DNA from: Marinomonas phaeophyticola
GTDB lineage: Bacteria > Pseudomonadota > Gammaproteobacteria > Pseudomonadales > Marinomonadaceae
Length of the DNA: 64,000 bases
Reading direction: 5' to 3'
Assembly: GCF_026966905.1 (NCBI RefSeq)
Contig: NZ_JAPUBN010000024.1
Span: forward strand, 186,001-250,000
This document shows positions 1 to 9,890 of the stretch, in pieces. Each line of letters starts with the position of its first letter. The stretch's first letter is position 1. Both the position numbers and the translations under genes were made by a program. The notes under the pieces were generated by a model. The model was not told the origin of the DNA. It made no database searches and worked only from the letters and a program-made list of their open reading frames with translations.

Positions 1-674
1 CAGTTTTCAAATGTCTTACGAACACGATCATCTGTATAAGGGATCTTGCCATCCATTAAATCAATATGGAACTTCAAACCGTTTGTACGCATATTGATAT
101 AATCAAACCAACCCGCCGCAGTCCAAAGATACTTTGTACCAATCGATACTGGAGCGATATCATTTGCTTTCAATGTCGCACTCGCCGCTAAAAACTCGTC
201 CCACGTTTTTGGCTCAGCAATACCGTATTGTTCAAAGATATCTTTGCGATAGTAAACGCCCCATTGATAATAAGTATATGGAACACCCCATTGTTTATCA
301 TCAATCGTCATTGCAGGTTTCGCTGTCGGCATTACATCATGTAATTTTTCCTCATCCCAGATATCACTCACGTCTTCTAGAAGCCCACGCTCAACAAATG
401 TTTTCATACGGTTTCCCGCATACCAAAACACAAGATCTGGTGGTGATGTTGCCAACCAGTTACGAATCGCGGTTTTATAACCTTCTTTATCGTATAGGTT
501 ATATTTCACTTCTACGTCAGGATTCTCAGCTTTGAATTTAGTTACAATTTCTTCAAATGCTTTTTTGGGTGCTGGATCCGCTTGGTCAGAGTTAATAACT
601 AATGTACCAGCTTGTGCTGATGCCATCATAGTTGCTAATACGGTACCTGCGATCAAAGATTGAATTTTTTTCAT
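1..674 (-). CDS. Sugar ABC transporter substrate-binding protein, partial (C-terminus outside window)
   Basis: Periplasmic binding protein (extracellular solute-binding family 1) that should capture a galactoside for the permease pair at 9891-11617. The first 224 codons are present; the gene runs off the left edge. It starts MKKIQSLIAGTVLATMM with a Sec signal peptide cleaved near ASAQA, followed by a typical lobe with W/Y-rich motifs (DLVFWYAGNR, VPYTYYQWGVYYRK). The ATG at 674 follows a purine-rich GAGAGGG. It lies about 105 bp beyond the beta-galactosidase gene and has its own predicted promoter and operator, so it can be transcribed separately at a high level, as is common for binding proteins. 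Sugar specificity is inferred from the neighbours only. Confidence 0.9.
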   Translation of the reverse strand, partial: MKKIQSLIAGTVLATMMASAQAGTLVINSDQADPAPKKAFEEIVTKFKAENPDVEVKYNLYDKEGYKTAIRNWLATSPPDLVFWYAGNRMKTFVERGLLEDVSDIWDEEKLHDVMPTAKPAMTIDDKQWGVPYTYYQWGVYYRKDIFEQYGIAEPKTWDEFLAASATLKANDIAPVSIGTKYLWTAAGWFDYINMRTNGLKFHIDLMDGKIPYTDDRVRKTFEN

Positions 675-706
675 GCTTTAGGAGCCCTCTCTTTTTCTTA
701 TTAAAA

Positions 707-749
707 TGGAACTAAGTTTCAGTATTAAACAGAAAATCACTTTCGTCAA
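707..749 (-). promoter_or_regulatory. Sigma-70 promoter with IclR-type operator before the binding-protein gene
   Basis: Read on the minus strand there is a -35 TTGACG (plus 744-749), a 17-nt spacer and a -10 AATACT (plus 721-726). Directly downstream, over the expected start point, sits the imperfect palindrome TGGAACTAAGTTTCA (plus 707-721). The same element occurs at 11700-11714 before the permease operon. Placement suggests repression. The promoter boxes and operator are seen; binding by the IclR regulator at 11868 is inferred. Confidence 0.6.
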
Positions 750-780
750 CAAATCAAAAGCAATTAATGTCATTTTTTGA

Positions 781-2769
781 CTATTTTTTGTTCTTCTCTT
801 GCTCTTTTTTCCAAACGGCCACACCACACGACGCTAATTTAGCACCTCCAATCAAAGGCAAAGCCTTAGTTGGACGGAAAATTTGAGGTATTGAACTGTA
901 GTTAAAGGCAAAAATAAGATCTCCCCTTTGTCGAATACGTATCCCTTTAGGAAGGAAGTAAGGAGCTAGATTGGCTTTTTCAGCTAGCCGACTCAGGCTT
1001 GCCTTCAATACCTTATTGTCAACGCAAGAACCAAGGTAATAACGTTGACCACTACCAACTAATACAGGATCACCCGTGCTATCTTGTAACAACACAGGCA
1101 ATTCTGTTTTAAATTGCTCATGCCAGTGCTTCAGCATGCCTTCACCCCAGAGACCATTCACGTGCAACGGCATGTGTTCAGGCAAAGCATCAACACGCTC
1201 AACCGTTAACGGCAATAGTTTCGCCAACGGACCTGGAGGTAAATTTTCAGGTATCTGATAGCTTTCTGTCTTACTACCAGATCTAGGCCCTACTAATAAA
1301 ACCCCTTTATAGCTTTCAAGACGACTTGTTAGCTCTGGGGACACATAAGATTGTGCCGGTAAGACCAACATCTGATAATGGTCAAACTCCGCTTTAGAAG
1401 AAATAATATCCACACTTAAGCCGAGTTCTCTTAATGCTTCATACATTCGATAGCACCAGAACAGATAACGATATGCTTTGGATTGAGGCTGTATATCTAA
1501 AGACCAGCAAGCATCATAATCAAACATTAAGGCCACCGAGCCAGCACTAGGTAAAGACACTAAAGCGTCTACATCCACCCCTAACTCACTCGCTAAACGC
1601 TTAACTTCCGTCGCAACCTGTTCCGCTTCTGCGGCCGCTTCAGCATACTCACCATTAGGCCTCAGCAAACCAGCATGCATTTGCTCTTGCGCAAATGGCG
1701 CCTGTCTCCAACGGAAATAAGACACCATTTCAGCCCCATGAGAGAAAGCCTCCCATGTCCATAAACGAACAGCACCATCCGCTGGGGACGGGTTATGGGG
1801 AGCCCAATTCACCGGTCCAGGCTGTTGCTCCATAATCCATAGGCGACCTTTGCCACAACCTCGATATAAATCGTGATGAAAAGCACCAAAATCAGGATGG
1901 CCTGTTCGGAGGTATTCATGTTTCTCTGTCGCAGTGTAAATGTCTTCTTGATCAAGAAAACCTAAAGGATAAGTATCCCAACTGGCAACATCTAAGTCTT
2001 CACCCACTTTATGATGATCAAAAGCGGTGAAAAAACCCATATAGTTATGCACTAGATCACGACCGCTTGCATACTGTCTTAAGATGTCGACTTGTAAGCG
2101 ATTATACGCGACCACTTGATCAGAACAGCATCGTTGAAAATCCAAACGATGAGAAGGATTGGCTTCCGTTACAGTGAGGTTGGGGAGTTCAACTTCATCA
2201 AAAGAGCGATAATCCATGCTCCAAAAAACATTACCCCATGCCTTGTTTAATGCATCAATATTTTGGTATTTTTCCGCTAACCAAAAACGAAAAGCACGTA
2301 AGTCCGCGTCTCCATAACTTAGAATCGTATCATGGCACCCAAACTCATTATCCGTTTGCCATGAAACAATCGCGGGATGCTGGCCGTAACGTTCAGCCAT
2401 CATGGTTACCATTCGACGACATTCCTCCCGATATTCCAAACTGGCAAAGGTATAATGGCGACGCGAACCAAATCCTCTAACACGACCCTGTTCATCTTTC
2501 GCCAACATAGAAGGGTGCTTATCCACCAGCCACTTAGGAGGAGTTGCTGTTGGCGTTCCCAAGATCACCTTTAATCCATGTTCATGCAGCACCGCCAGCG
2601 ATTCATCCAACCATCGCCAATTAAATACCTCGGGCTCAGCTTCTATCGTGCTCCAGCTAAACTCGCCTATTCGAACGTATTCGATACCAATTTTTTGCAT
2701 TGCTTGTGCATCTTGAACCCATCTCTCTCTGGGCCAGTGCTCAGGGTAATAACAAACACCTAATTTCAT
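781..2769 (-). CDS. Beta-galactosidase, GH42 family
   Basis: Hydrolyses beta-galactosides in the cytoplasm (no signal peptide), releasing galactose for the pathway encoded upstream. At 662 residues it has normal GH42 length. The N-terminus GVCYYPEHWP opens the TIM barrel. The acid/base is E142 in the motif WQTDNEFGCHDT and the nucleophile E314 in WIMEQQPGPVNWAPHN, both hallmarks of GH42. A beta-galactosidase trimerisation-like domain follows and a short C-terminal domain ends in a lysine-rich tail. It starts 3 bp after the lactonase gene and is the last gene of the long minus-strand run before the binding protein. Natural substrates could be galactan fragments or galactosyl-glycosides rather than lactose. 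Confidence 0.93.
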   Translation of the reverse strand: MKLGVCYYPEHWPRERWVQDAQAMQKIGIEYVRIGEFSWSTIEAEPEVFNWRWLDESLAVLHEHGLKVILGTPTATPPKWLVDKHPSMLAKDEQGRVRGFGSRRHYTFASLEYREECRRMVTMMAERYGQHPAIVSWQTDNEFGCHDTILSYGDADLRAFRFWLAEKYQNIDALNKAWGNVFWSMDYRSFDEVELPNLTVTEANPSHRLDFQRCCSDQVVAYNRLQVDILRQYASGRDLVHNYMGFFTAFDHHKVGEDLDVASWDTYPLGFLDQEDIYTATEKHEYLRTGHPDFGAFHHDLYRGCGKGRLWIMEQQPGPVNWAPHNPSPADGAVRLWTWEAFSHGAEMVSYFRWRQAPFAQEQMHAGLLRPNGEYAEAAAEAEQVATEVKRLASELGVDVDALVSLPSAGSVALMFDYDACWSLDIQPQSKAYRYLFWCYRMYEALRELGLSVDIISSKAEFDHYQMLVLPAQSYVSPELTSRLESYKGVLLVGPRSGSKTESYQIPENLPPGPLAKLLPLTVERVDALPEHMPLHVNGLWGEGMLKHWHEQFKTELPVLLQDSTGDPVLVGSGQRYYLGSCVDNKVLKASLSRLAEKANLAPYFLPKGIRIRQRGDLIFAFNYSSIPQIFRPTKALPLIGGAKLASCGVAVWKKEQEKNKK

Positions 2770-2772
2770 TTT

Positions 2773-3645
2773 CTATGCTCCCGCAAACGCCTGTCCAGGC
2801 GCACCTGCAACATCCACTTCAATCGCCACCACATGCCCCGCTAAAGAGGATGCCTCCAGCTCTGTTTCATTCATATCGACGCTGGCAGAGGTAATGAATA
2901 AAGTTTTTCCATTAGCGCCTCCAAAGGCACAGCTGGTCGGTTTTGCAAAAGGCAGCTCTATAACCTGCAATATCTCACCTTGTGGGCTATAACGTACAAC
3001 GCGGGAGCCATCCCATTGTGCATTCCAAAGACACCCCTCAACATCAATAGCGGATCCATCAGGCCCCATACCAGCAGGCGTTTTCAGAAAAGCCTCTTGG
3101 TCTCTTATGTCTGTAAATTCAGCGGATGAAAACGCATGTACAGCCCCTTTCATCGAATCACCAAAATAAAACACATCTCGACTTTCATCCCAAGCCAGAG
3201 TATTTGCAATACCAATACCATCGAGCATTTTTTGCTTTTCACCTGTTGCCAAGACTTTCCAAAGCCTCCCCGTCAGTGAGGTTTCTGCATCATCCATAGT
3301 GCCAACCCATAAGCTCCCGTTAGCATCACACTTAGCATCATTACTGCGGTTACCAGGGATATCCTCGTCCAGTTTACACAAGTACGCTAAGACGCCTGTC
3401 TCTTTATCTAAATACGCCACACCATCGGCAAGAGTAACCAACAACCTATTACTTTGTGTCGTAAACACGGCCGATACTTTTTGGGGAAGCGTCCAATGGG
3501 TGTATTGCCCCGTTGTTTGATTCCAACACCAAACTTGGCAAGCAGGAATATCTACCCAATACAGAGATTGTTCCGCGTCACTCCAAAAAGGACCTTCGGC
3601 CAAATGATGTCGTTGCTGGCTGATTTGAGTTACGGTTGTCGTCAT
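2773..3645 (-). CDS. SMP-30/gluconolactonase family lactonase, likely D-galactonolactonase
   Basis: Predicted metal-dependent lactonase opening galactono-lactone to galactonate, the step between the dehydrogenase and the dehydratase. The six-bladed propeller shows the usual metal ligands: the Glu of AEGPFW, the Asn of RSNDAKCDANG and the Asp of GPDGSAIDVEGCLW. I place the start at the ATG at 3645, which overlaps the aldolase stop as TAATG and follows GAGAGA; this gives 290 residues. An in-frame start six codons upstream (3663) is possible but lacks a ribosome site. Substrate is inferred from the operon, since this family also acts on glucono- and arabinono-lactones. Confidence 0.85.
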   Translation of the reverse strand: MTTTVTQISQQRHHLAEGPFWSDAEQSLYWVDIPACQVWCWNQTTGQYTHWTLPQKVSAVFTTQSNRLLVTLADGVAYLDKETGVLAYLCKLDEDIPGNRSNDAKCDANGSLWVGTMDDAETSLTGRLWKVLATGEKQKMLDGIGIANTLAWDESRDVFYFGDSMKGAVHAFSSAEFTDIRDQEAFLKTPAGMGPDGSAIDVEGCLWNAQWDGSRVVRYSPQGEILQVIELPFAKPTSCAFGGANGKTLFITSASVDMNETELEASSLAGHVVAIEVDVAGAPGQAFAGA

Positions 3646-4277
3646 TACGATCTCTCTTTCCACGCCGCGGCAAACGCCAAAGCATTTAGGCGAGTTTGCT
3701 CGACAGATTGCCCTTTTTTATACAGGGCGGAGCCTAAACCAAACCCTCGCGCACCAGCATCAAGATAATCACCCACATTATCAGGAGAAACGCCTCCCAC
3801 AGGGCATAAACGAACTTCTTTTGGCACCACGGCTCCCATGGCTGAAATCACTTTTAAAGACGGCAACGCTTCGGCTGGAAATATTTTTAACGCATCAGCA
3901 CCAGCGTGAATAGCCGCAAAGGCTTCCGTCACGGTAAAGAACCCTGGCATAGTGTATAAACCTGCGGCCTTGGCGGCGCGAATGATTTCTGGATCCGTAT
4001 GAGGAGCCACCATCAAACCTGCTCCCGTTGCGATTAACTGTGCCAACTGCTCCATAGTCAAAACAGTACCTGCACCGATGAGCGTGTTTTCTCCATAAGC
4101 CTCTTGCAAAAGGCGAATACTTTCAAATGGGTTTGGCGAGTTTAATGGCACTTCTATTATACGAAAGCCAGCGTCAATCAGGACTCGACCATGTTCTAGC
4201 ACTTCGCTTGGCTCAATGCCTCGCATAATGGCTACCATCGGAAGTTCTTGCATCATTGCTTCAAAAGAATGTGTCAT
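3645..4277 (-). CDS. dgoA: 2-dehydro-3-deoxy-6-phosphogalactonate aldolase
   Basis: Cleaves KDPGal to pyruvate and glyceraldehyde-3-phosphate, the last step of oxidative galactose breakdown. At 210 residues it has the class I KDPG/KDPGal aldolase barrel. E42 in IIEVPLNSP is the general base, and the Schiff-base lysine is K131 in ALKIFPAE. The phosphate-binding PVGGVSPDN segment follows. The N-terminal LPMVAIMRGIEP and PLNSP motifs look more like DgoA than Eda, in keeping with the adjoining DgoK. It starts at the kinase stop (shared base) and its stop overlaps the lactonase start, so these genes are translationally coupled. Confidence 0.92.
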   Translation of the reverse strand: MTHSFEAMMQELPMVAIMRGIEPSEVLEHGRVLIDAGFRIIEVPLNSPNPFESIRLLQEAYGENTLIGAGTVLTMEQLAQLIATGAGLMVAPHTDPEIIRAAKAAGLYTMPGFFTVTEAFAAIHAGADALKIFPAEALPSLKVISAMGAVVPKEVRLCPVGGVSPDNVGDYLDAGARGFGLGSALYKKGQSVEQTRLNALAFAAAWKERS

Positions 4278-5245
4278 CAGTTTGCAACTCCTGTTAAAGG
4301 TAAAGAATGTTGTTGATTCGCCGCCATATACTTCAAACCTCGTATACTGGCTTCGCTGGCATCTAGAAACTCACTACGTAATCCATGAGCCGCTAAGGCA
4401 AGAGCATAGCGTTCACTTAAATTATGACTGCCAATTAAGAGAACGCTGGTTTGACTAGGCTGTAAGGCAGCTAAAATATCTTTAACATCAGTTCCGATAA
4501 CCACCCCAGATAAATAGTCCCTTCCTTCTTCCGCCGTTAATTCACCACATACGACGCGACTACGAGTACTAAATAAATGATGTAAAAAACCACCCATAGT
4601 TAAGCTGGTTGCAACGCCTTTATTAAACGCATCTGTATGTAATACATTAGAAGAAGGCAAGCCTTTCACTAAACTAGAGTCGTCGTTTAAGCGTGCGAAA
4701 ATTTCTCCAGACAGTGTAGTAGAAAACTGCTGTATTCCTCCGTCTTCAATCTGTACCCATTTACAATGGGTTCCTGGCATACAACACAGAGGGTTTTCAC
4801 CTTCTCGTCCCTGAGATGCTAACCAATCTAATGCCCCCAATAGCTGAGTTTCTTCACCACGAATAACATCATGGTACCCATGAATACCTAACCCTTGAAT
4901 ACCAGGCACAATGGCCACTGGACAGGGCAATGCAGTACTTAACCAATGGAGGTGATCCGCTAAAGACGGCAGTGTTATAGGACAAGATTGATAAGGTACC
5001 TCTTGCCAACCGCCTCGACTTCCTACCATACCGGCCATATACACAGGTAAATCGGCACGTACCCAATCTCCTAACAAGGTTTTTAAGACTCCTTCAAACT
5101 CATCACTATCAAGCGACAACATGCCTTTTTCACTTTGCTTTTGAGCTTGAATGTCTCCATATTGATCGACAAGAAATGCACGTAAATTCGTAGTCCCCCA
5201 GTCGATGGCAATAAACAGAGGTCGACTATTTTCAGATGAATCCAT
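4277..5245 (-). CDS. dgoK: 2-dehydro-3-deoxygalactonokinase
   Basis: Phosphorylates 2-dehydro-3-deoxy-galactonate at O-6 with ATP, supplying the substrate of the adjacent aldolase. The 322-residue protein fits DgoK. The N-terminal phosphate-binding motif is AIDWGTTNLRAFLVD, followed by EKGM, a conserved GMVGSRGGW segment and CCMPGTHCKWV, all typical of this family. The gene touches both neighbours without spacing. A kinase acting after the dehydratase marks the De Ley-Doudoroff route as opposed to the Leloir pathway. Confidence 0.93.
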   Translation of the reverse strand: MDSSENSRPLFIAIDWGTTNLRAFLVDQYGDIQAQKQSEKGMLSLDSDEFEGVLKTLLGDWVRADLPVYMAGMVGSRGGWQEVPYQSCPITLPSLADHLHWLSTALPCPVAIVPGIQGLGIHGYHDVIRGEETQLLGALDWLASQGREGENPLCCMPGTHCKWVQIEDGGIQQFSTTLSGEIFARLNDDSSLVKGLPSSNVLHTDAFNKGVATSLTMGGFLHHLFSTRSRVVCGELTAEEGRDYLSGVVIGTDVKDILAALQPSQTSVLLIGSHNLSERYALALAAHGLRSEFLDASEASIRGLKYMAANQQHSLPLTGVAN

Positions 5246-6006
5246 TAGACACGCCCTCCGTCGACGACTAAGTTTTGCCCAGTAATCATCCGACTATCAT
5301 CAGAGCCCAAAAACAGAATTAAATCAGCCACATCAGAAGGCTGCATTTTTTCCTTCAACGCTTGTTGCTGCATCAACTCAGCCTCCGCTTCAGGAGTCAG
5401 CCATAATTGTTTTTGCTTTTCTGTCATAACCCAACCCGGCAAAACCGTATTTACACGTATTTTATCTCGACCTAATTCACGAGCTAACGCTTTTGTTAAG
5501 CCTGAAATAGCCGCTTTTGCCGTCACATAACCCGGATACCCCTCTAACCCTAATAACCAAGAGTTAGAACTCATATTAATGATACTGCCACCCCCTGCTT
5601 TCGCCATTGCTGGGGCTACCGTTTGCGCGGCAAACACATGATGTTTTAAATTAACCGACATACAGGCATCAAACTGCTCTGATGTCATACTCGATAAGGT
5701 GTGACGATGATCGTTAGCGGCATTATTCACTAAAATTCGTATCGCCCCCCACTCAGCCATACGAATCTGAATGGTCTTTTGTAAGGTCTCAATATCGGTT
5801 AAATCCACATAACTAAAATGCGCCTGTAAACCTTGGTGCAGCAACTCATTTGCTAAAACCTCCCCTGCGGTCTTATCAATATCAAAGAAACTAACGGGGC
5901 ACCCCTGTTGAGCAAGAGACCTCACTAGGGCTTCACCAATTCCGGACGCACCTCCACTCACGAGAGCATGACGCCCGGCAAGACTAGAATAAGTCGTATC
6001 TGTCAT
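5245..6006 (-). CDS. SDR-family oxidoreductase, likely D-galactose 1-dehydrogenase
   Basis: Classical short-chain dehydrogenase of 253 residues. It has the cofactor motif SGGASGIG (residues 17-24), the NNAA motif near 94-97, the catalytic Ser in NMSSN (146-147) and Y160-x3-K164. The acidic FDID after beta-2 suggests a preference for NAD+. In this operon it most plausibly oxidises D-galactose to galactonolactone, feeding the lactonase and dehydratase. It resembles the rhizobial galactose dehydrogenase type. L-arabinose or D-fucose oxidation is also possible, since the dehydratase family is shared with the arabinose pathway. Start and stop abut the neighbouring genes. Confidence 0.82.
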   Translation of the reverse strand: MTDTTYSSLAGRHALVSGGASGIGEALVRSLAQQGCPVSFFDIDKTAGEVLANELLHQGLQAHFSYVDLTDIETLQKTIQIRMAEWGAIRILVNNAANDHRHTLSSMTSEQFDACMSVNLKHHVFAAQTVAPAMAKAGGGSIINMSSNSWLLGLEGYPGYVTAKAAISGLTKALARELGRDKIRVNTVLPGWVMTEKQKQLWLTPEAEAELMQQQALKEKMQPSDVADLILFLGSDDSRMITGQNLVVDGGRV

Positions 6007-7742
6007 TAGTGAGACTCCCTACTAACCGTTGAGCCACTGCTGCCCACTAGGAAATCAAGATCGGCACCTTCATCAGCTTGCATAACATGATCAATATACA
6101 ATTTGGCATAACCACGCTTATATTCACTTTCTTCTGGCACCCAAGCCTCTTTACGACGGGCCATTTCTTCATCCGATATATGCAGATGCAAGCCTCTACC
6201 TTCCACATCTAGAGTGATTTCATCACCATTCTGCACTAATGCTAGGGGGCCACCCACAGTCGATTCTGGAGCCACGTGCAAAACCACTGTGCCAAAAGCC
6301 GTACCACTCATTCGAGCATCACTGATACGAACCATATCCGTAATCCCTTGTTCCAGTAGCTTACTTGGTAATGCCATATTGCCCACCTCTGGCATACCTG
6401 GATACCCTTTTGGACCGCATCCTTTTAGCACCAAAATAGAATCTTTATCGACCTCAAGTTCTGCCGTATCAATACGCGCCTTGTAATCTTCAATATTTTC
6501 AAAAACAACCGCTTTCCCTGTATGTTGTAACAACGCAGGAGTCGCTGCACTGGGTTTAATAATCGCGCCTTGAGGCGATAAATTACCGCGCAAAACGGCA
6601 ATCCCTGCATTTTTACGTAGTGGTTTATCTAACGGTAAAATGACGTCTTCATTAAAACATTCCGCGCCTTCAGTAATCGTTCCAAGGCTTTCTCCCAAGA
6701 CCGTATTCGCTGACATATCAAATTCATGACTTAGGCGCTGAATCAATGCGGGAAAACCGCCGGCATAATGAAAATCTTCCATTAGATACTGTCCGGATGG
6801 CATGAGATTCACTAAACATGGGATTTCAGCACCGATACGATCCCAATCTTCCAATGTCAGATCAACACCAATCCGCCCGGCAATGGCCAATAAATGCACA
6901 ACGGCATTCGTCGACCCCCCAATGGCGGCATTGGCACGAATGGCATTTTCAAACGCCGATTTAGTTAAGATATCTGACGGTTTTAAATCTTCTTTAACCA
7001 TCTCTACAATACGAGAGCCAGTTAAATGAGCAAGCGCTTGACGGCGAGCATCTACCGCAGGCAAGGTACCGTTTTCTGGTAACGACATACCTAACGCTTC
7101 CACTAAACAAGACATCGTTGAGGCCGTTCCCATTGTCATACAAGTGCCTCGAGATCGAGACATTCCCGACTCCGCTCTCATAAACTCATCCAAGGACATT
7201 TTTCCACCGCGAACCGCTTCACTGAATTTCCAAACATCCGTTCCGGAACCAATATCTTTACCACGATACTTACCATTCAGCATGGGACCAGACGACACAA
7301 CAATCGTTGGCAAATCAACCGAACACGCGCCCATCAACTGCGCCGGTGTTGTTTTATCACAACCGCCTAAAAGGACCACACCATCCATACCATAAGCACG
7401 CATGGACTCTTCTACATCCATACTCATTAGGTTACGAAACAACATGGCCGTCGGCTTCATTTGGGTTTCCCCAAGAGACATGACGGGGAATTCTAAGGGC
7501 ACACCACCCGCTTCCCAAACACCACGTTTAACGTATTCCGCCAATTCACGTAAATGGGCATTACAAGGGGTCAGTTCACTCCAGGAATTACAAATACCAA
7601 TAATTGGACGACCGTCAAAACTATGGTCTGGATATCCTTGATTTTTCATCCAACTACGGTGGATAAAGCCATCTTTATCTAGTTTTCCATACCATTGTTG
7701 GCTACGTAGTGCTTTCTTTTTTGTGTCTTTTGGATCTGTCAT
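6006..7742 (-). CDS. IlvD/Edd-family sugar-acid dehydratase (galactonate/arabinonate type)
   Basis: Iron-sulfur dehydratase of 578 residues that should convert D-galactonate to 2-dehydro-3-deoxygalactonate. The three cluster cysteines are C60 (SELTPCNAH), C128 (GGCDKTTPA) and C201 (GTCMTMG). K130 takes the position of the carbamylated metal-binding lysine. These positions are one residue offset from those of the characterised Rhizobium L-arabinonate dehydratase, placing this protein in that [2Fe-2S] subgroup and apart from the enolase-type DgoD of E. coli. That subgroup accepts L-arabinonate, D-galactonate and D-fuconate. DgoK and DgoA downstream make galactonate the likely substrate here. 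Confidence 0.88.
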   Translation of the reverse strand: MTDPKDTKKKALRSQQWYGKLDKDGFIHRSWMKNQGYPDHSFDGRPIIGICNSWSELTPCNAHLRELAEYVKRGVWEAGGVPLEFPVMSLGETQMKPTAMLFRNLMSMDVEESMRAYGMDGVVLLGGCDKTTPAQLMGACSVDLPTIVVSSGPMLNGKYRGKDIGSGTDVWKFSEAVRGGKMSLDEFMRAESGMSRSRGTCMTMGTASTMSCLVEALGMSLPENGTLPAVDARRQALAHLTGSRIVEMVKEDLKPSDILTKSAFENAIRANAAIGGSTNAVVHLLAIAGRIGVDLTLEDWDRIGAEIPCLVNLMPSGQYLMEDFHYAGGFPALIQRLSHEFDMSANTVLGESLGTITEGAECFNEDVILPLDKPLRKNAGIAVLRGNLSPQGAIIKPSAATPALLQHTGKAVVFENIEDYKARIDTAELEVDKDSILVLKGCGPKGYPGMPEVGNMALPSKLLEQGITDMVRISDARMSGTAFGTVVLHVAPESTVGGPLALVQNGDEITLDVEGRGLHLHISDEEMARRKEAWVPEESEYKRGYAKLYIDHVMQADEGADLDFLVGSSGSTVSRESH

Positions 7743-9884
7743 TTAATTTTTCTCCGTAGCCGGAACGGCTTGAATAGTCAGCAAAATAAGTGCTTCGGGG
7801 TCAATAATAGGTAACTGCAAACCGATATTGCTCAAGGTTGCTCCATTTAATGTCAAAGACTGCTCCCACCATGCGGGGAGGGCTTTCATCAAATGTCCTC
7901 CTAAAGTACTGTGCTCTAAAATGGTTATTTCATAAGTTTGTTCTGCAATTAGTCCAGGAAAACGAACCGGTAATGGCTGTGCTTGCTTAGGCATAGCCAA
8001 CTGTGAATAGACTGCAAACCCCGATACACCTTCTTGGTCTAGAGCCCACTGAGTTTGAGCTCGGCCATCGGCACTTGGTAATCGCCAATTGCGTCCTGTA
8101 TGGGAGAGATTTCTTAAGGTTTTATAATGGGATAACCAACGAGTTAACGTTTGCTTCTGTTCCGCGTTGGCATCCAGCAAGTTCCACTCAATCCCTAAAT
8201 GCCCCAACATGGCTGTACCCGCTCGAAAAGCCACATCGTGCCTTCGGCTCGTTGTGTGGCTTTGATCCGGACCAATATGGGCCCCCATCACTTCCGGTGG
8301 AAAAAAATAACTAAAGCCCCGTTGGATAGCGCTGCGCTCCAAAGCATCGTTACAATCGGAAGCCCAAAACCGCTTAGTATAATTTAAAATACCAAAGTCA
8401 ACGCGTGCGCCACCAGAGGCACAACTTTCAATTTCTAGTGCAGGAAAGGCGTCATTTATTTCTTTAAGCAAACCGTATAACGCCAGAACCTGTGCATGCG
8501 CTTCAGGGTGAATATCACTACCTGGCTGCGTATATTCTCGATTCATATCCCATTTAACATAATCAATAGGGTATTCCGATAACAGACTAAATAAACGTTC
8601 GCGAATGTATGCGTAAGCTTCTGGATTCGCAAGGTTAAGTACCAATTGATAACGACCTAACACCGCGTCATATTGTGGTAACTGCAACGCCCACTCAGGG
8701 TGCTCTCTGAATAAGTCCGAATCAGGATTCATCATTTCTGGCTCAAACCAAAGCCCGAACTCCATACCTAAATCTTTTACATGCTGTATTAAAGGCATTA
8801 ACCCATTTGGGTATTTTTTGCTATCTACAAACCAATCTCCTAAAGCAGCTTGTTCATGATTTCGGCCTTTAAACCACCCATCATCTAGGATATAACGCTC
8901 CACCCCTACTTCTGCTGCCGCATCCGCAAGCGCTTTTAATTGCTCAAGATCGTGTTCAAAATAAAACGCTTCCCAAGTATTTAAATGTACAGGTCTTGGT
9001 TTTGAAAGCTGTAAACGAGTACGTGCTTCTCTATGAAAAGCCTGACTCATTGCATTCAAACCTTGATCACTGACATTCGCTAGAAACTCAGGAGTGGTTA
9101 TAGAGGCGTTCGGCTGAAGCACAATTTCTCCAGGGAGATACAAGGCTTCGGCTTGAATAAATCGATGCCCTAAAATGGTGTAATCTGCTTTTAACCTGTG
9201 GTTACCTGACCATGCAAGGTGCGCCCCAATGACACGGCCCTTGAGTTCGTCAAAGCCCTCCTCACCGACGATAACGCAAGGAAAATTCGCATGTGAATTC
9301 CGCCCTTGGCGATTTTCTTGCAACCATGTGGATTGCCAGCTAGAGCGTTCTTGCTGAAACTCTTGGCACCAACGACCATAAAAGCCCATGCGTTCAGTAA
9401 AGTACTCAGGCACAGGTAGAGTGCAAGCTAAACGTTCTACATTAACCTGAGTGGTGCCGTTATTTGTTAAGGTGATTTTTTGAGATAGAACGCCCGATTC
9501 TAACAGCGCAATATTAAGACAGACAGCCAACTCAGCCACGGTATCACTCAAATACACACTAAAACCGAGGTTCTGTTCCACCACCTTATCAAGAGACCAG
9601 ACAGCCGCCCACGCGGGTCTATCTAACGCAGTCACCTCAACAGCGGGCGATTGCAACCAGCCACGCCCCGCTTCTGGTAATAAACTCAACCTAGGCGGTT
9701 CCTCAAGCATGGCTTGTGGCACACCAGACTGCATTGCAAGATACAAATTGGCCGCCTGCGTATCTAATGGCAGCGCCAGACCAAAGTACACCAGTTCGGG
9801 CGCACCCTTTTCTGGACAAGCTAATATCAATGTTTTACCGGCTTTATCCTGTCGATAAAACCCAGTATTTGCCAATACGGCCAT
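7743..9884 (-). CDS. Alpha-galactosidase, GH36 family
   Basis: Retaining alpha-galactosidase of 713 residues, the usual length for bacterial cytoplasmic GH36 enzymes. An N-terminal beta-supersandwich is followed by the catalytic barrel. The nucleophile is D446 in YVKWDMNRE and the acid/base lies in WASDCND (508-513), preceded by the ESCASGGARVDFG signature. ILDDGWF near 333-339 is another family motif. No signal peptide is seen, so alpha-galactosides such as melibiose- or raffinose-type sugars must be imported first. It lies 6 bp after the second permease gene. Together with the beta-galactosidase it covers both anomeric linkages. Confidence 0.94.
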   Translation of the reverse strand: MAVLANTGFYRQDKAGKTLILACPEKGAPELVYFGLALPLDTQAANLYLAMQSGVPQAMLEEPPRLSLLPEAGRGWLQSPAVEVTALDRPAWAAVWSLDKVVEQNLGFSVYLSDTVAELAVCLNIALLESGVLSQKITLTNNGTTQVNVERLACTLPVPEYFTERMGFYGRWCQEFQQERSSWQSTWLQENRQGRNSHANFPCVIVGEEGFDELKGRVIGAHLAWSGNHRLKADYTILGHRFIQAEALYLPGEIVLQPNASITTPEFLANVSDQGLNAMSQAFHREARTRLQLSKPRPVHLNTWEAFYFEHDLEQLKALADAAAEVGVERYILDDGWFKGRNHEQAALGDWFVDSKKYPNGLMPLIQHVKDLGMEFGLWFEPEMMNPDSDLFREHPEWALQLPQYDAVLGRYQLVLNLANPEAYAYIRERLFSLLSEYPIDYVKWDMNREYTQPGSDIHPEAHAQVLALYGLLKEINDAFPALEIESCASGGARVDFGILNYTKRFWASDCNDALERSAIQRGFSYFFPPEVMGAHIGPDQSHTTSRRHDVAFRAGTAMLGHLGIEWNLLDANAEQKQTLTRWLSHYKTLRNLSHTGRNWRLPSADGRAQTQWALDQEGVSGFAVYSQLAMPKQAQPLPVRFPGLIAEQTYEITILEHSTLGGHLMKALPAWWEQSLTLNGATLSNIGLQLPIIDPEALILLTIQAVPATEKN

Positions 9885-9890
9885 TCTGTA

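Noticed and set aside
134..535. A 133-codon plus-strand frame at the left edge
   Set aside because: It lies antisense inside the signal-peptide-bearing binding-protein gene and its translation has no family character.
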